A stretch of DNA of 64,000 nucleotides from 14-2 sp963628035 (GCA_963628035.1 CAVGED010000002.1:1-64000), one strand, 5' to 3'; counted from the first letter of the stretch, positions 31,531 through 38,791 are shown. Notes: a model not told the origin generated them from the letters alone. Program-made: numbers and translations.

Positions 31531-31544
31531 TTGCGCCGGCGCAA
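31531..31544. repeat. 14-bp palindrome TTGCGCCGGCGCAA, copy 4 (intergenic)
   Basis: Same 14-bp palindrome outside any credible gene. The 16-base minus-strand string ATTGCGCCGGCGCAAA is kept, although it is not translated here. It overlaps the -35 region of the promoter that precedes the nuclease gene. Confidence 0.9.
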
Positions 31545-31559
31545 TATTTACTTTATAAT
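31531..31559 (+). promoter_or_regulatory. Candidate promoter of PBECR2-like gene, overlapping the palindrome
   Basis: TATAAT at 31554-31559 is preceded, after 17 bases, by TTGCGC (31531-31536), the first half of the palindrome. The -35 match is weak (three of six), so the promoter may need a factor bound at the palindrome or be blocked by one. The transcript would have a leader of about 140 bases with hairpins (GTCGG/CCGAC; ACCAAT/ATTGGT). Confidence 0.45.
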
Positions 31560-31706
31560 GACAGTACAATAATATGAATTGCAAAGGTCGGAAAGGCTCC
31601 CGACGCACTCGCAAGAATACCTGAGATGATGGATACGCCGCCCATCTTGCGGTTCAGATCAAAACCAATCGTGAATTGGTAGAAAACATACCTAGAGGGA
31701 GATTTT

Positions 31707-32159
31707 ATGAACCACGTTACCAGTTTAGAACCTAACCCTTTTTCTGACACAATAAAATGTGTTTCCATTGGTCGTCTTTCCCCGGAAATGGTAGATTTTA
31801 TTGTGAGCAGAAAACCCGAATATGAAAATAGGCTTTCTTCCAATAAGGACATATTATTTTGGGCAGATAGAATTTCTCATACAGAACTACACAAAAATGA
31901 TTTTATGTCAGATATTGAGTTTGAAACGTGTTTCGCTGATATTCCAGATATCGTTTCTGATCCTGATTATATCAGTGTGCACCCGAAAGACAACAGCATA
32001 TCGTTCATCAAAGACTATTCCGGACATGTGTCTGTTGCAATTAGGGTTTCTATTACCGGAAATATGGCATACCGCACTATGTATCCAATAACCGATGCAC
32101 AGCTCACCCATTACATAGACAGCGGCTTTGCCTGGAAGTATCCTGGTGATCAGCCCTGA
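31707..32159 (+). CDS. Stand-alone PBECR2-like nuclease-fold protein
   Basis: 150 residues; AGAGGGAGATTTT precedes ATG. VSIGRLSPEMVDFIVSRKPE, KDILFWADRISHTELHKNDF, FADIPDIVSDPDYISVHPKD, NSISFIKDYSGHVSVAIRVS and MYPITDAQLTHYIDSGFAWK follow the order of the PBECR2 family (phage Barnase-EndoU-colicin E5/D-RelE-like nuclease fold). Most known members are C-terminal parts of larger phage proteins such as the giant protein here; this one is free-standing and sits with lysogeny genes between two small RNAs. RNase activity is inferred from fold family only. Confidence 0.6.
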   Translation: MNHVTSLEPNPFSDTIKCVSIGRLSPEMVDFIVSRKPEYENRLSSNKDILFWADRISHTELHKNDFMSDIEFETCFADIPDIVSDPDYISVHPKDNSISFIKDYSGHVSVAIRVSITGNMAYRTMYPITDAQLTHYIDSGFAWKYPGDQP

Positions 32160-32187
32160 CAATCTTTTCTTAATTTGAAAAAAAATG

Positions 32188-32215
32188 TTGACAAATATTC
32201 TGAAATCAGTATAAT
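32188..32215 (+). promoter_or_regulatory. Promoter of small RNA 2
   Basis: TTGACA (32188-32193), 16-base spacer, TATAAT (32210-32215): both boxes are consensus. Confidence 0.8.
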
Positions 32216-32220
32216 TAAGT

Positions 32221-32366
32221 TACACGGACATACAATATTTTGAGTGGAATCTGAGGACGGAACAGGCAGCCGTCACGCCCCATGGGTCTTAAAAGAGATG
32301 CGGGAATGTCACCCCGCCTATTTCACTCAATATATGTAGCGGGTAACTTCGGTTACCCGCTTTTGT
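32221..32366 (+). ncRNA. Candidate structured small RNA 2 upstream of the integrase
   Basis: About 145 bases. A long closing stem TTGAGTGGAAT/ATTTCACTCAA (32240-32250 with 32320-32330) is extended outward by ATAT pairs. It encloses hairpin GACGG/CCGTC (32256-32260 with 32270-32274), a CCCATGGG self-complementary stretch, and hairpin GCGGG/CCCGC (32300-32304 with 32313-32317). It ends in a strong terminator. There is no coding frame. Either a free small RNA or a leader for the recombinase gene 80 bases on; no known riboswitch consensus is recognised. Confidence 0.65.
32339..32366 (+). terminator. Rho-independent terminator of small RNA 2
   Basis: GCGGGTAAC pairs perfectly with GTTACCCGC around a TTCG tetraloop, followed by TTTTGTT. 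It separates the RNA from the recombinase gene. Confidence 0.92.
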
Positions 32367-32399
32367 TATGTTCCGTTAAAACATTTTTCCTGCTTCAAA

Positions 32400-32417
32400 G
32401 GTGTCGAAATCGACTCC
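32400..32417. repeat. Inverted repeat before the recombinase gene
   Basis: GGTGTCGA AA TCGACTCC: eight-base arms with one mismatch, about 28 bases before the recombinase ATG. Candidate operator or recombination-accessory site. Confidence 0.45.
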
Positions 32418-32444
32418 TTCAAAAACAGCCCAAGGAGTGATCAC

Positions 32445-34049
32445 ATGAATTTCCAACATTTAAACCCAAACGGGACTTATTATGCCTACCTCCGAAAGAG
32501 CCGGAAGGATCTGGATCTGGAAGCCCTTGGTGAGGGTGAGACTCTGGCACGCCACCAGAAGATGCTTACCGATCTTGCAGCTTCCCTTGGGATCAGCATA
32601 TCCAGATTCTATAAGGAAATTGTTTCTGGTGAGACCATATCTGATCGGCCCGTGGTCCAGGAGCTGCTGCGTGATATCAGCTCCGGCGCCTGTGATGGTG
32701 TGCTGGTGACAGAGGTGGAACGTCTGGCAAGAGGGGACACCAGCGATCAGGGTACTATAGCCAATTATTTCCGGCTGTCCAATACGCTGATCATCACACC
32801 CTTGAAGGTTTATGATCCGAACGATGAGTACGACGAAGAATATTTTGAATTTGGACTATTCATGTCACGGCGGGAATATAAGATTATCAATCGCCGGATC
32901 CAGCGCGGGCGCGTCGCATCCGCCAAAGAAGGAAAATGGGTAACCAGCTCCGCGCCATTCGGTTATGAGCGCGTCCGCATCGCAGGTGGCAAAGGCTATA
33001 CTCTTAAGATCGTACCGGAACAGGCAGAAATCGTACATCTTATCTACGACCTGTATACCAAGGGAGAGCTTCAGGAAGACGGTTCTTATCAGCGGCTTGG
33101 TTTCCATCGGATCAGCAAGCGGCTGGACAGCATGGGAATAAAGCCTGTGTGCAGCACCCGATGGTCTCCCAGTACCATCAAGGATATGATTACCAACCCA
33201 TCCTATATCGGCATGGTGACTTTTGGGAAGGAACGTGACAAGGAAATCATTGAGGACGGAAAAAGGAAAAAGGTTCGTGTACACATGAAGGATTATGAAC
33301 TGTACAAGGGGCTGCATCCGGCCATCATCTCCCAGGAGCAATACGACCTTGCCCAGAAGCTGATTGCCGCCAGGCCCACTTACCCGGTTGTCAGTAACAA
33401 GGTTCTGAAGAACCCTCTGGCCGGACTGATCTACTGCTCCCAGTGCGGATCCCGAATGACACGGCTTGGGGAGAACTCCAAGACTCCCTATCCGGCTCTG
33501 AAATGTCCAAACCGTTACTGCACATCCGTATCCTCTCCTCTCTATCTGGTGGAGGATAAGCTGATAAACGCGATCAGGGAATGGCTTACAGCATATCAGC
33601 TCACCTGGACAGATGATAAGGTTGTCTCTAATCAGATAGCTGTACGTCAGAATGCTATTGCGGCACGCCAGGCAGAAGCTGACACCTTGAAAGAGCAGAA
33701 GAATAAAGCCTATGACTATCTTGAGCAAGGTATATATACCCCAGAGGTATTCGCGGCACGTATGTCCACACTGGATAAACGTCTTCAGGAAATAGCGCTG
33801 GATCTCGACCGACTGGAAACGGAGCTGAAGAAAGATCAGAAAAAGAATTATGAGATTAACACATTCATTCCCCGCGTAGAGCATGTGTTGGAGACGTACT
33901 GGTCCACCAATGACGCAACCACCCGGAATAATATGCTGAAGGATGTTCTGGAACGCGCAGAGTATACAAAGACAGAACAAAACCGGAAGGGGAATCGCGA
34001 TAATGCTAATTTTACGTTGACTCTTACCCCGAATCTTCCGGATGATTAA
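32445..34049 (+). CDS. int: Large serine recombinase (prophage integrase)
   Basis: 534 residues; CAAGGAGTGATCAC precedes ATG. N-terminal resolvase domain with YYAYLRKSRKD (nucleophile Ser at about 19) and VTEVERLARGD, a recombinase domain (about 165-320, NPSYIGMVTFGKERDKEIIE), a zinc ribbon (CSQCGSRM and CPNRYC, about 338-365), and a C-terminal coiled coil (about 400-470) that controls synapsis direction. It catalyses attP x attB integration and, with a directionality factor, excision. The gene ends 25 bases before the prophage-host junction. No directionality factor was recognised. Confidence 0.93.
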   Translation: MNFQHLNPNGTYYAYLRKSRKDLDLEALGEGETLARHQKMLTDLAASLGISISRFYKEIVSGETISDRPVVQELLRDISSGACDGVLVTEVERLARGDTSDQGTIANYFRLSNTLIITPLKVYDPNDEYDEEYFEFGLFMSRREYKIINRRIQRGRVASAKEGKWVTSSAPFGYERVRIAGGKGYTLKIVPEQAEIVHLIYDLYTKGELQEDGSYQRLGFHRISKRLDSMGIKPVCSTRWSPSTIKDMITNPSYIGMVTFGKERDKEIIEDGKRKKVRVHMKDYELYKGLHPAIISQEQYDLAQKLIAARPTYPVVSNKVLKNPLAGLIYCSQCGSRMTRLGENSKTPYPALKCPNRYCTSVSSPLYLVEDKLINAIREWLTAYQLTWTDDKVVSNQIAVRQNAIAARQAEADTLKEQKNKAYDYLEQGIYTPEVFAARMSTLDKRLQEIALDLDRLETELKKDQKKNYEINTFIPRVEHVLETYWSTNDATTRNNMLKDVLERAEYTKTEQNRKGNRDNANFTLTLTPNLPDD

Positions 34050-34105
34050 TTATATCTATTACCTATATCATCTATGGGGCTATACTTTCGGGCCAGCGAT
34101 GGCTG
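34044..34105. other. Right prophage attachment site (attR) region
   Basis: The recombinase stop is followed by AT-rich phage-type sequence up to about 34074; from TGGGGCTATAC (34075 on) the sequence becomes in-frame coding for the C-terminal half of a GH18 hydrolase. The junction therefore lies in or near TGGGGCTAT. The partner attL and the N-terminal half of the gene should lie left of the window. Confidence 0.7.
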
Positions 34106-34503
34106 TAGCTCCCATCAACAAGGTCCGGGAGGTGGTGGATTACGCCATCACCAGGATCCCGCCTGAGAAGCTGAGTCTTGGCATTCCCAACTACGGCTAT
34201 GACTGGACGCTCCCCTTCGTCCGCGGCGAATCCCGCGCCAGAACCCTCGGAAACGTAGAGGCTGTCCAGCTTGCCATTGCCAACAATGCCGCCATCCAGT
34301 TCGACACGTTGGCCATGTCGCCCTATTTTCATTATTATCATGAGGGCAGACAGCATGAGGTATGGTTTGAGGATGTGCGAAGCCTGCAGGCCAAGTTCGC
34401 ACTGGTGGAGGAGTACGGCCTCCGGGGCATGGGCTACTGGCAGATCATGCAGCTGTTTCGCGCCAACTGGCTGCTGCTGGCGAGTACGTTCTTCATACAA
34501 TGA
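34075..34503 (+). pseudogene. C-terminal half of GH18 spore-cortex-hydrolase-type gene, interrupted by the prophage
   Basis: 143 codons beginning WGYTFGPAMAVAPINKVREV and containing IPPEKLSLGIPNYGYDWTLP, HEVWFEDVRSLQAKFALVEE and YGLRGMGYWQIM, the conserved end of YaaH/SleL-like GH18 proteins that cleave spore cortex. The N-terminal part with the catalytic DxxDxE is missing. Because the break falls at an attachment site, excision could restore the whole gene. The protein end (FRANWLLLASTFFIQ) is intact. About 75 bases without a gene follow, containing only an imperfect GGATTGC/GCAATCC inverted repeat. Confidence 0.8.
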
Positions 34504-34578
34504 AAACCCAGCCTCGATATGCATGGTGCAGGATTGCGGCGCGTAGACAGCACGAAGTGCGGAGCAATCCGGGAACTT

Positions 34579-35616
34579 TCACCGCCCCTCCTGCTCCTTG
34601 CTATACCGCTCCACCTCCGGATCCTTCATGCCAAGCACCCGCCGCCACTCCTTCGTTTCCGGCACCTTGGCGGCCTCCGACTGATGACTCCGCAGGAAAC
34701 GCACCAGATTGTATGGGTTGATCCAGATCTCACCGTTTCCTTCCTTCTGGGATTCGTCAAAGATCAGTTGAATGCCGAAGTGCAGATGTACCTGGGTGAT
34801 ATTATTCACATTTTCCGTAGCGCTGTAGCCGGTGTGTCCCATGTAGCCAACCACATCCCCGGCAGTCACTACACTCCCTTCCGCGAGCCCCTCCGCGTAA
34901 GGGTAATTCTGCCGAAGATGCGCATAGTAATAGTAGCGCTTGGAATCAAAGCTGCGGATTCCCAGCCGCCAACCACCATATTGATTCCAGCCGATGGCCT
35001 CCACATAGCCGGACTCCACTGCGATGATGGGACTGCCAATCTGTCCCATCATGTCGTGGCCCAGGTGCTGGCGGCGGTAGCCATAGCTGCGGGACACCCC
35101 GAAATCATCATAATCACTGTAGGGAAAGCCCTTGGCAATAGGAAGATAAGCCTTAAGTCCGTAGGTATTTTCGTACACACCGCTGCCCGGCGCAGTCTCG
35201 TATTGTGCCTCTCCCAGATAACCATTTAAGACTGCGCCGTAGGCTTCCAGATAATAATTGTAATACTTAAGATCCTTTGTAAACTCTGTCATCGTAACCT
35301 CTCCGGTGGACAGCTTCCCTGCCACACCGGCAATCTCCTTTACGGATTTGCCTGAGAAGCTGCCGCCGTTTTTGGCTGCGAGATAAGACAACAGCTCCAC
35401 CCAATCGATGTGATGCTCTGTCCCATAAGTGTCTACGTCCCACTGATAAGCCGCGCACAGCGCTTCATAAGAGACATTGAAATCCACCCACTTGATAAAA
35501 TCCTGTTCCGATACTTCTGCCGATGCGGCACGGGAAGCGTTCTGCTGCCACAGCAGGCCGCCGATAAAGATAATACAGATTGCTTCTATGATGATAGCTG
35601 ACTTTATTTTATTCAT
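34579..35616 (-). CDS. M23 family metallopeptidase (LytM/lysostaphin-like)
   Basis: 345 residues. One N-terminal transmembrane helix/signal anchor (KSAIIIEAICIIFIGGLLW), a helical middle, then the M23 domain: YGYRRQHLGHDMMGQIGSPI (His and Asp zinc ligands), AVESGYVEAIGWNQYGGWRL and THVHLHF-type motif as NNITQVHLHFGI. Zinc endopeptidase acting on peptidoglycan cross-bridges outside the membrane. It follows the CtpA-like gene in the same direction with 56 bases between, which hold a hairpin covering its start. Clostridial homologues near spore and envelope genes are common. Confidence 0.85.
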   Translation of the reverse strand: MNKIKSAIIIEAICIIFIGGLLWQQNASRAASAEVSEQDFIKWVDFNVSYEALCAAYQWDVDTYGTEHHIDWVELLSYLAAKNGGSFSGKSVKEIAGVAGKLSTGEVTMTEFTKDLKYYNYYLEAYGAVLNGYLGEAQYETAPGSGVYENTYGLKAYLPIAKGFPYSDYDDFGVSRSYGYRRQHLGHDMMGQIGSPIIAVESGYVEAIGWNQYGGWRLGIRSFDSKRYYYYAHLRQNYPYAEGLAEGSVVTAGDVVGYMGHTGYSATENVNNITQVHLHFGIQLIFDESQKEGNGEIWINPYNLVRFLRSHQSEAAKVPETKEWRRVLGMKDPEVERYSKEQEGR

Positions 35617-35659
35617 GGGGCATATCCCTTGAGATTCTTCTCAAAAGTATATGCCCCAT
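35615..35659 (-). promoter_or_regulatory. Hairpin enclosing the start of the M23 peptidase gene
   Basis: ATGGGGCATAT (minus strand, 35659-35649) pairs with ATATGCCCCAT (35625-35615), with an inner TTGAGA/TCTCAA stem. The right arm contains the ATG and the AAGGGA ribosome-binding candidate lies in the stem-loop, so folding would hide the start. No T-run follows, so it is not a terminator. Confidence 0.6.
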
Positions 35660-35672
35660 GTTGTCTCTTTTA

Positions 35673-37001
35673 TTACTCTGCTTTCACAGTCTCAATAGCC
35701 TTCTGAAGCTGATTGTCCTGCTCCACCGGGATAACCAGAAGTCTGGACACTGCCTCGTCAAGCTCCACCTCGACGTCCGGGATGACACCAACACCGTTGA
35801 TATTCTTATCGTTGTGATAGTAGTAATCCGCCACCGTAAGCTTCACCGCTGCCGTTTTCTCCACATTCGTGTAGAACATCTGCTGCATGACGCCCTTCCC
35901 GTAGGTTGTGGTTCCGACTACTTTTCCCAGGCCAAATTCCTGGATGTTTCCGGAAAATATCTCCGCCGCGCTGGCCGTATTTCCATTCACCATCACCACC
36001 ATAGGAATGTCAAGAGCCGCCTGCGCATCAGAAGTGTATTCCATGGACTTGTTGCCGTTCTTATCCATGGCATAGAAGATCACACCCTCCGGCAGCAGAT
36101 AATCCAGCATAGATGTCACTGTGTCCACCAGACCGCCGCCGTTGTTGCGCAGATCTACAATGACACGTTTCATGCCCTGGCTCTTCAGATCCTCATAGGC
36201 TGCGATAAACTGGTCCGACGTCACACCCTCAAAGCCGGTGACCTCGATATAACCGATGTTATCCTCCAGCATCTTATGGGAAACGGTAGGCAGCTCCACC
36301 TTCCTCCGGTTCACCTTGATGTCAAGATATTCCTCCTGATCCTCCCGGTAGATATGTAGCGTCACCGAGGTTCCTTCCTCGCCCTTGATCAGCGTCACCA
36401 CGCGGTTCAATTCCATACCGGTCACTTCCGTGCCATCCACCGAAACAATCACATCACCCGGCAAAAGCCCTGCCTCCGCAGAGGGTGTTCCCTCATATGG
36501 CTTGGAGATCCGCACGATGCCTGTCTTCAGCTCCTGCGTCACTGCAGCACCGATCCCCACATATTCTCCCTGCGTGGAATCATTGAAGCTGGCCAGCTCA
36601 TCCTCGTCGTAATATTGCGAGTACGGATCGCCCAGAGCTGCGATCATTCCCTGGAGCATGCCGATCCTAAGCTTCTCCACATCCACATCATGGAGATAAT
36701 ACTCGCTGAGATAGGAATTCAGCATAGACACCTGGCTGATAAGATCTGCATTTAAAACCTTATCATTGGAGATATTCAGGCTTATGTCGCTGCTATTGCT
36801 ATTATCCTTAGAATCAGGCTGCAATGTGTGGTTCGGCCCCTTCTCCCCTGCGGTGATCTTATAGATTCCCATGGCAGCACCGCCAAGAACGATCACCACC
36901 GCCAGTGTGCTCAGGATTCCTACCAGAACTCCCTTGCCAAAGCCCGGCTTTTTCTCCGGCTCTCTGACCGTCATCTCCTCATTTTCAAAATTCTCATCCA
37001 T
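35673..37001 (-). CDS. ctpA: S41 family C-terminal processing peptidase
   Basis: 442 residues. An N-terminal transmembrane anchor (about 22-45) is followed by the cap region (MLQGMIAALGDPYSQYYDED) and a PDZ domain (about 145-225, GDVIVSVDGTEVTGMELNRV). The S41 core has VIDLRNNGGG-type (RVIVDLRNNGGGLVDTVTSM), the Ser in VNGNTASAAEIFSGNI and the general-base Lys in VGTTTYGKGVMQQ. Membrane-anchored serine protease working outside the cell, often on envelope or sporulation-signalling proteins (CtpA/CtpB). Transcribed toward the M23 gene. Confidence 0.92.
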   Translation of the reverse strand: MDENFENEEMTVREPEKKPGFGKGVLVGILSTLAVVIVLGGAAMGIYKITAGEKGPNHTLQPDSKDNSNSSDISLNISNDKVLNADLISQVSMLNSYLSEYYLHDVDVEKLRIGMLQGMIAALGDPYSQYYDEDELASFNDSTQGEYVGIGAAVTQELKTGIVRISKPYEGTPSAEAGLLPGDVIVSVDGTEVTGMELNRVVTLIKGEEGTSVTLHIYREDQEEYLDIKVNRRKVELPTVSHKMLEDNIGYIEVTGFEGVTSDQFIAAYEDLKSQGMKRVIVDLRNNGGGLVDTVTSMLDYLLPEGVIFYAMDKNGNKSMEYTSDAQAALDIPMVVMVNGNTASAAEIFSGNIQEFGLGKVVGTTTYGKGVMQQMFYTNVEKTAAVKLTVADYYYHNDKNINGVGVIPDVEVELDEAVSRLLVIPVEQDNQLQKAIETVKAE

Positions 37002-37099
37002 CCTCGTTACCTCTCTTCTTTTATCTAATCAAAAGAATACCACACACGGCGGCTATCGTAAAGAGAACAAAATATGAAAATAATGTGTTCTTTCACAGT

Positions 37100-37234
37100 T
37101 CAATTTTTATCCCCGCGTTTCTGCGAAATCTTCTGTATCAACATAATAACCAGCATAATGATCAGAATTGCCGCAAAGATCCCCAGCATGCCCTGACCCA
37201 TGATTTTTAATGCAATGATAATTTTATCTGCCAT
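37100..37234 (-). CDS. OadG/gamma-like small membrane subunit
   Basis: 44 residues read from ATG at 37234 (AAGGAAGGAGTCTATT upstream) to TGA at 37100. One transmembrane helix (MGQGMLGIFAAILIIMLVIM) is preceded by a short N-terminus and followed by a basic tail (QKISQKRGDKN). Size, topology and placement 36 bases after the OadB-type gene match the gamma subunits of Na+-translocating decarboxylases, which stabilise the beta/alpha complex. It lacks the longer Pro/Ala zinc-binding tail of classical OadG. Confidence 0.7.
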   Translation of the reverse strand: MADKIIIALKIMGQGMLGIFAAILIIMLVIMLIQKISQKRGDKN

Positions 37235-37270
37235 AATAGACTCCTTCCTTATAACTATAACTGTCCGCTT

Positions 37271-38407
37271 TTACAGATACGCACTTACCAGCCCGATGAT
37301 CAGGCCGCCGGCGATCACCGATGCAATCTGTCCGGCCACATTGGCGCCCGCTGCCTGCATGATAATGATATTGGTGGGATCCTCTTTCTGAGCCATCTTC
37401 TGCACCACTCTTGTTGCCATGGGAAATGCCGAGATCCCTGCTGCTCCGATCATGGGATTGACCTTCTTCTTCAGGAACAGATTCATGACTTTGGCAAAGC
37501 ATACGCCGCCAATGGTATCAAATACAAAAGCAAAGAGACCAATAAGCATGATAAGGATCGTGTCCACCTTGATGAAGTTCTCTGCCTGCATGCTGAAGGA
37601 AATCGTCAACCCTAAAAACAGAGTGATCAGATTTGCCAGTATGTTCTGCGCCGTGTCTGACAAGCCGGACAGCACACCGCATTCCCGCAGCAGGTTTCCG
37701 AACATGAGAAAGCCCACCAGCGCCACGGCAGACGGTGCAATCATCCCAACGATAAAGGTTACCACGATAGGAAAGGCAATGCGTACACTTTTCGACACCT
37801 GTCCCGGATAGTATTCCATATGAATTTTGCGCTCCTTCCTGGTTGTGACCAGACGGATAGCCGCGGGCTGGACAATCGGCACCAGCGCCATATACGAATA
37901 CGCCGCCACCGCAATTGGACCCACATAATCAGAATGGAGGATCTGGGATACCAACAGGGAGGTTGGGCCGTCCGCAGCCCCGATGATACCGATGGCTGCC
38001 GCATCCTTCAAGTCAAATCCAAGTATCACCGCAAACAGCAGTGCCGCGAAGATGCCGAACTGCGCTGCGGCTCCGAACAGGAAGAGTATCGGGCGAGCCA
38101 GCAGCGGTCCGAAATCAATCATCGCTCCGATTCCGATAAACAGAATGATCGGCAGAGCCTCAGACGCCTCGATTCCCACGTGATACATCCACTCAATGAT
38201 ACCGTTGGTCTCGCCCACACCTTCCACCAGCTGATTCAGCACGCCGCTGGCCGGAAGATTGACCAGAATCGCTCCAAAGCCCATGGGCAGCAGCAGGGAA
38301 GGCTCGTACTCCTTTTTGATTGCAAGATAGATCATCACGACTCCGATGAGATACATGATGACCTGCTTCCAGGTGACGGTTAAAATACCTGAGATCAGAA
38401 ATTCCAT
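37271..38407 (-). CDS. Na+-translocating decarboxylase beta subunit (OadB/GcdB family)
   Basis: 378 residues; AGAAAGGGGAATCATTT precedes ATG. About ten hydrophobic segments, the signature GIIGAADGPTSLLVSQIL, the NLLRECGV and NPMIGAAGISAFP motifs are those of the beta subunit, which couples decarboxylation of a carboxybiotin carrier to Na+ export. No alpha (carboxyltransferase) or biotin-carrier gene is in this window, so it is an orphan beta/gamma pair here. A yybP-ykoY riboswitch in its leader suggests control by Mn2+. Confidence 0.88.
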   Translation of the reverse strand: MEFLISGILTVTWKQVIMYLIGVVMIYLAIKKEYEPSLLLPMGFGAILVNLPASGVLNQLVEGVGETNGIIEWMYHVGIEASEALPIILFIGIGAMIDFGPLLARPILFLFGAAAQFGIFAALLFAVILGFDLKDAAAIGIIGAADGPTSLLVSQILHSDYVGPIAVAAYSYMALVPIVQPAAIRLVTTRKERKIHMEYYPGQVSKSVRIAFPIVVTFIVGMIAPSAVALVGFLMFGNLLRECGVLSGLSDTAQNILANLITLFLGLTISFSMQAENFIKVDTILIMLIGLFAFVFDTIGGVCFAKVMNLFLKKKVNPMIGAAGISAFPMATRVVQKMAQKEDPTNIIIMQAAGANVAGQIASVIAGGLIIGLVSAYL

Positions 38408-38585
38408 AAATGATTCCCCTTTCTAATGTATGAATCTGTAGGGAGGCTTCCGGCGACTTAATGGGAATAAGCAGACCACGAATCGCTTCGCAATCCGTGG
38501 TTCGCGTTGCTCGTCAGATGTGTGGTCAGCAATCGTAAAGCAAGCTTTCCGCCCTCTGTCCCCACATCTTTCGTAGCTTTTCGCG

Positions 38586-38728
38586 AAAAAAGAGACTTTC
38601 ACTGCACACAAATAAATGCAGCAAAAGTCTCACCATTTTAATTTCCAGCGGATGAAACCGCAGTCTCATCGTACTGACGCCAAAAATCCACTTGTTTCCA
38701 AGTGCCGGTTACTCCCTCTTACTTTGTT
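38586..38728 (-). ncRNA. yybP-ykoY (Mn2+) riboswitch with terminator
   Basis: Minus-strand leader starting near 38728. AAAGTAAGAGGGAGTAACCG, then GGCGTCAGTACGATGAGACT and AAAATGGTGAGACTTTTGC, follow the order of the yybP-ykoY class (GGGAGUA, CGUCA, then the GAGACUUU element that is also the terminator arm). The expression platform is GAGACTTTTGCTGCA (38631-38617) pairing with TGCAGTGAAAGTCTC (38606-38592), followed by TTTTTT. Members of this class bind Mn2+ and turn genes on. Then follow about 180 bases without a gene before the OadB start. Confidence 0.75.
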
Positions 38729-38734
38729 ACACCC

Positions 38735-38763
38735 AGTATATAAAATCCTTGTTGAAAAGGCAA
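38735..38763 (-). promoter_or_regulatory. Promoter of the riboswitch-OadB transcript
   Basis: Minus strand TTGCCT (38763-38758), 17-base spacer, TATACT (38740-38735), seven bases before the riboswitch. Confidence 0.7.
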
Positions 38764-38791
38764 GAACTTTTTTGAAGTTCTTAGCGGCATC

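Noticed and set aside
31331..32159. Classical type III toxin-antitoxin (ToxIN) locus
   Set aside because: The RNA lacks the short tandem repeats of ToxI-type antitoxins, and the protein resembles PBECR2 rather than ToxN. Only a loose analogy is kept as a hypothesis.
1..34073. Long-tailed (siphovirus) prophage
   Set aside because: No tape measure, major tail protein or tail-assembly chaperone pair lies between the head and tail genes, and a P22-gp10-like protein is present. Genes left of the window could still change this view slightly.
34504..34578. GGATTGC/GCAATCC inverted repeat after the GH18 fragment as a terminator
   Set aside because: The arms are far apart with an unpaired centre and there is no T-run on the plus strand; support is too weak for a terminator call.
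38423..38611. 62-codon minus-strand frame between riboswitch and OadB
   Set aside because: It begins in the riboswitch terminator arm and reads through non-coding leader; composition is not protein-like.
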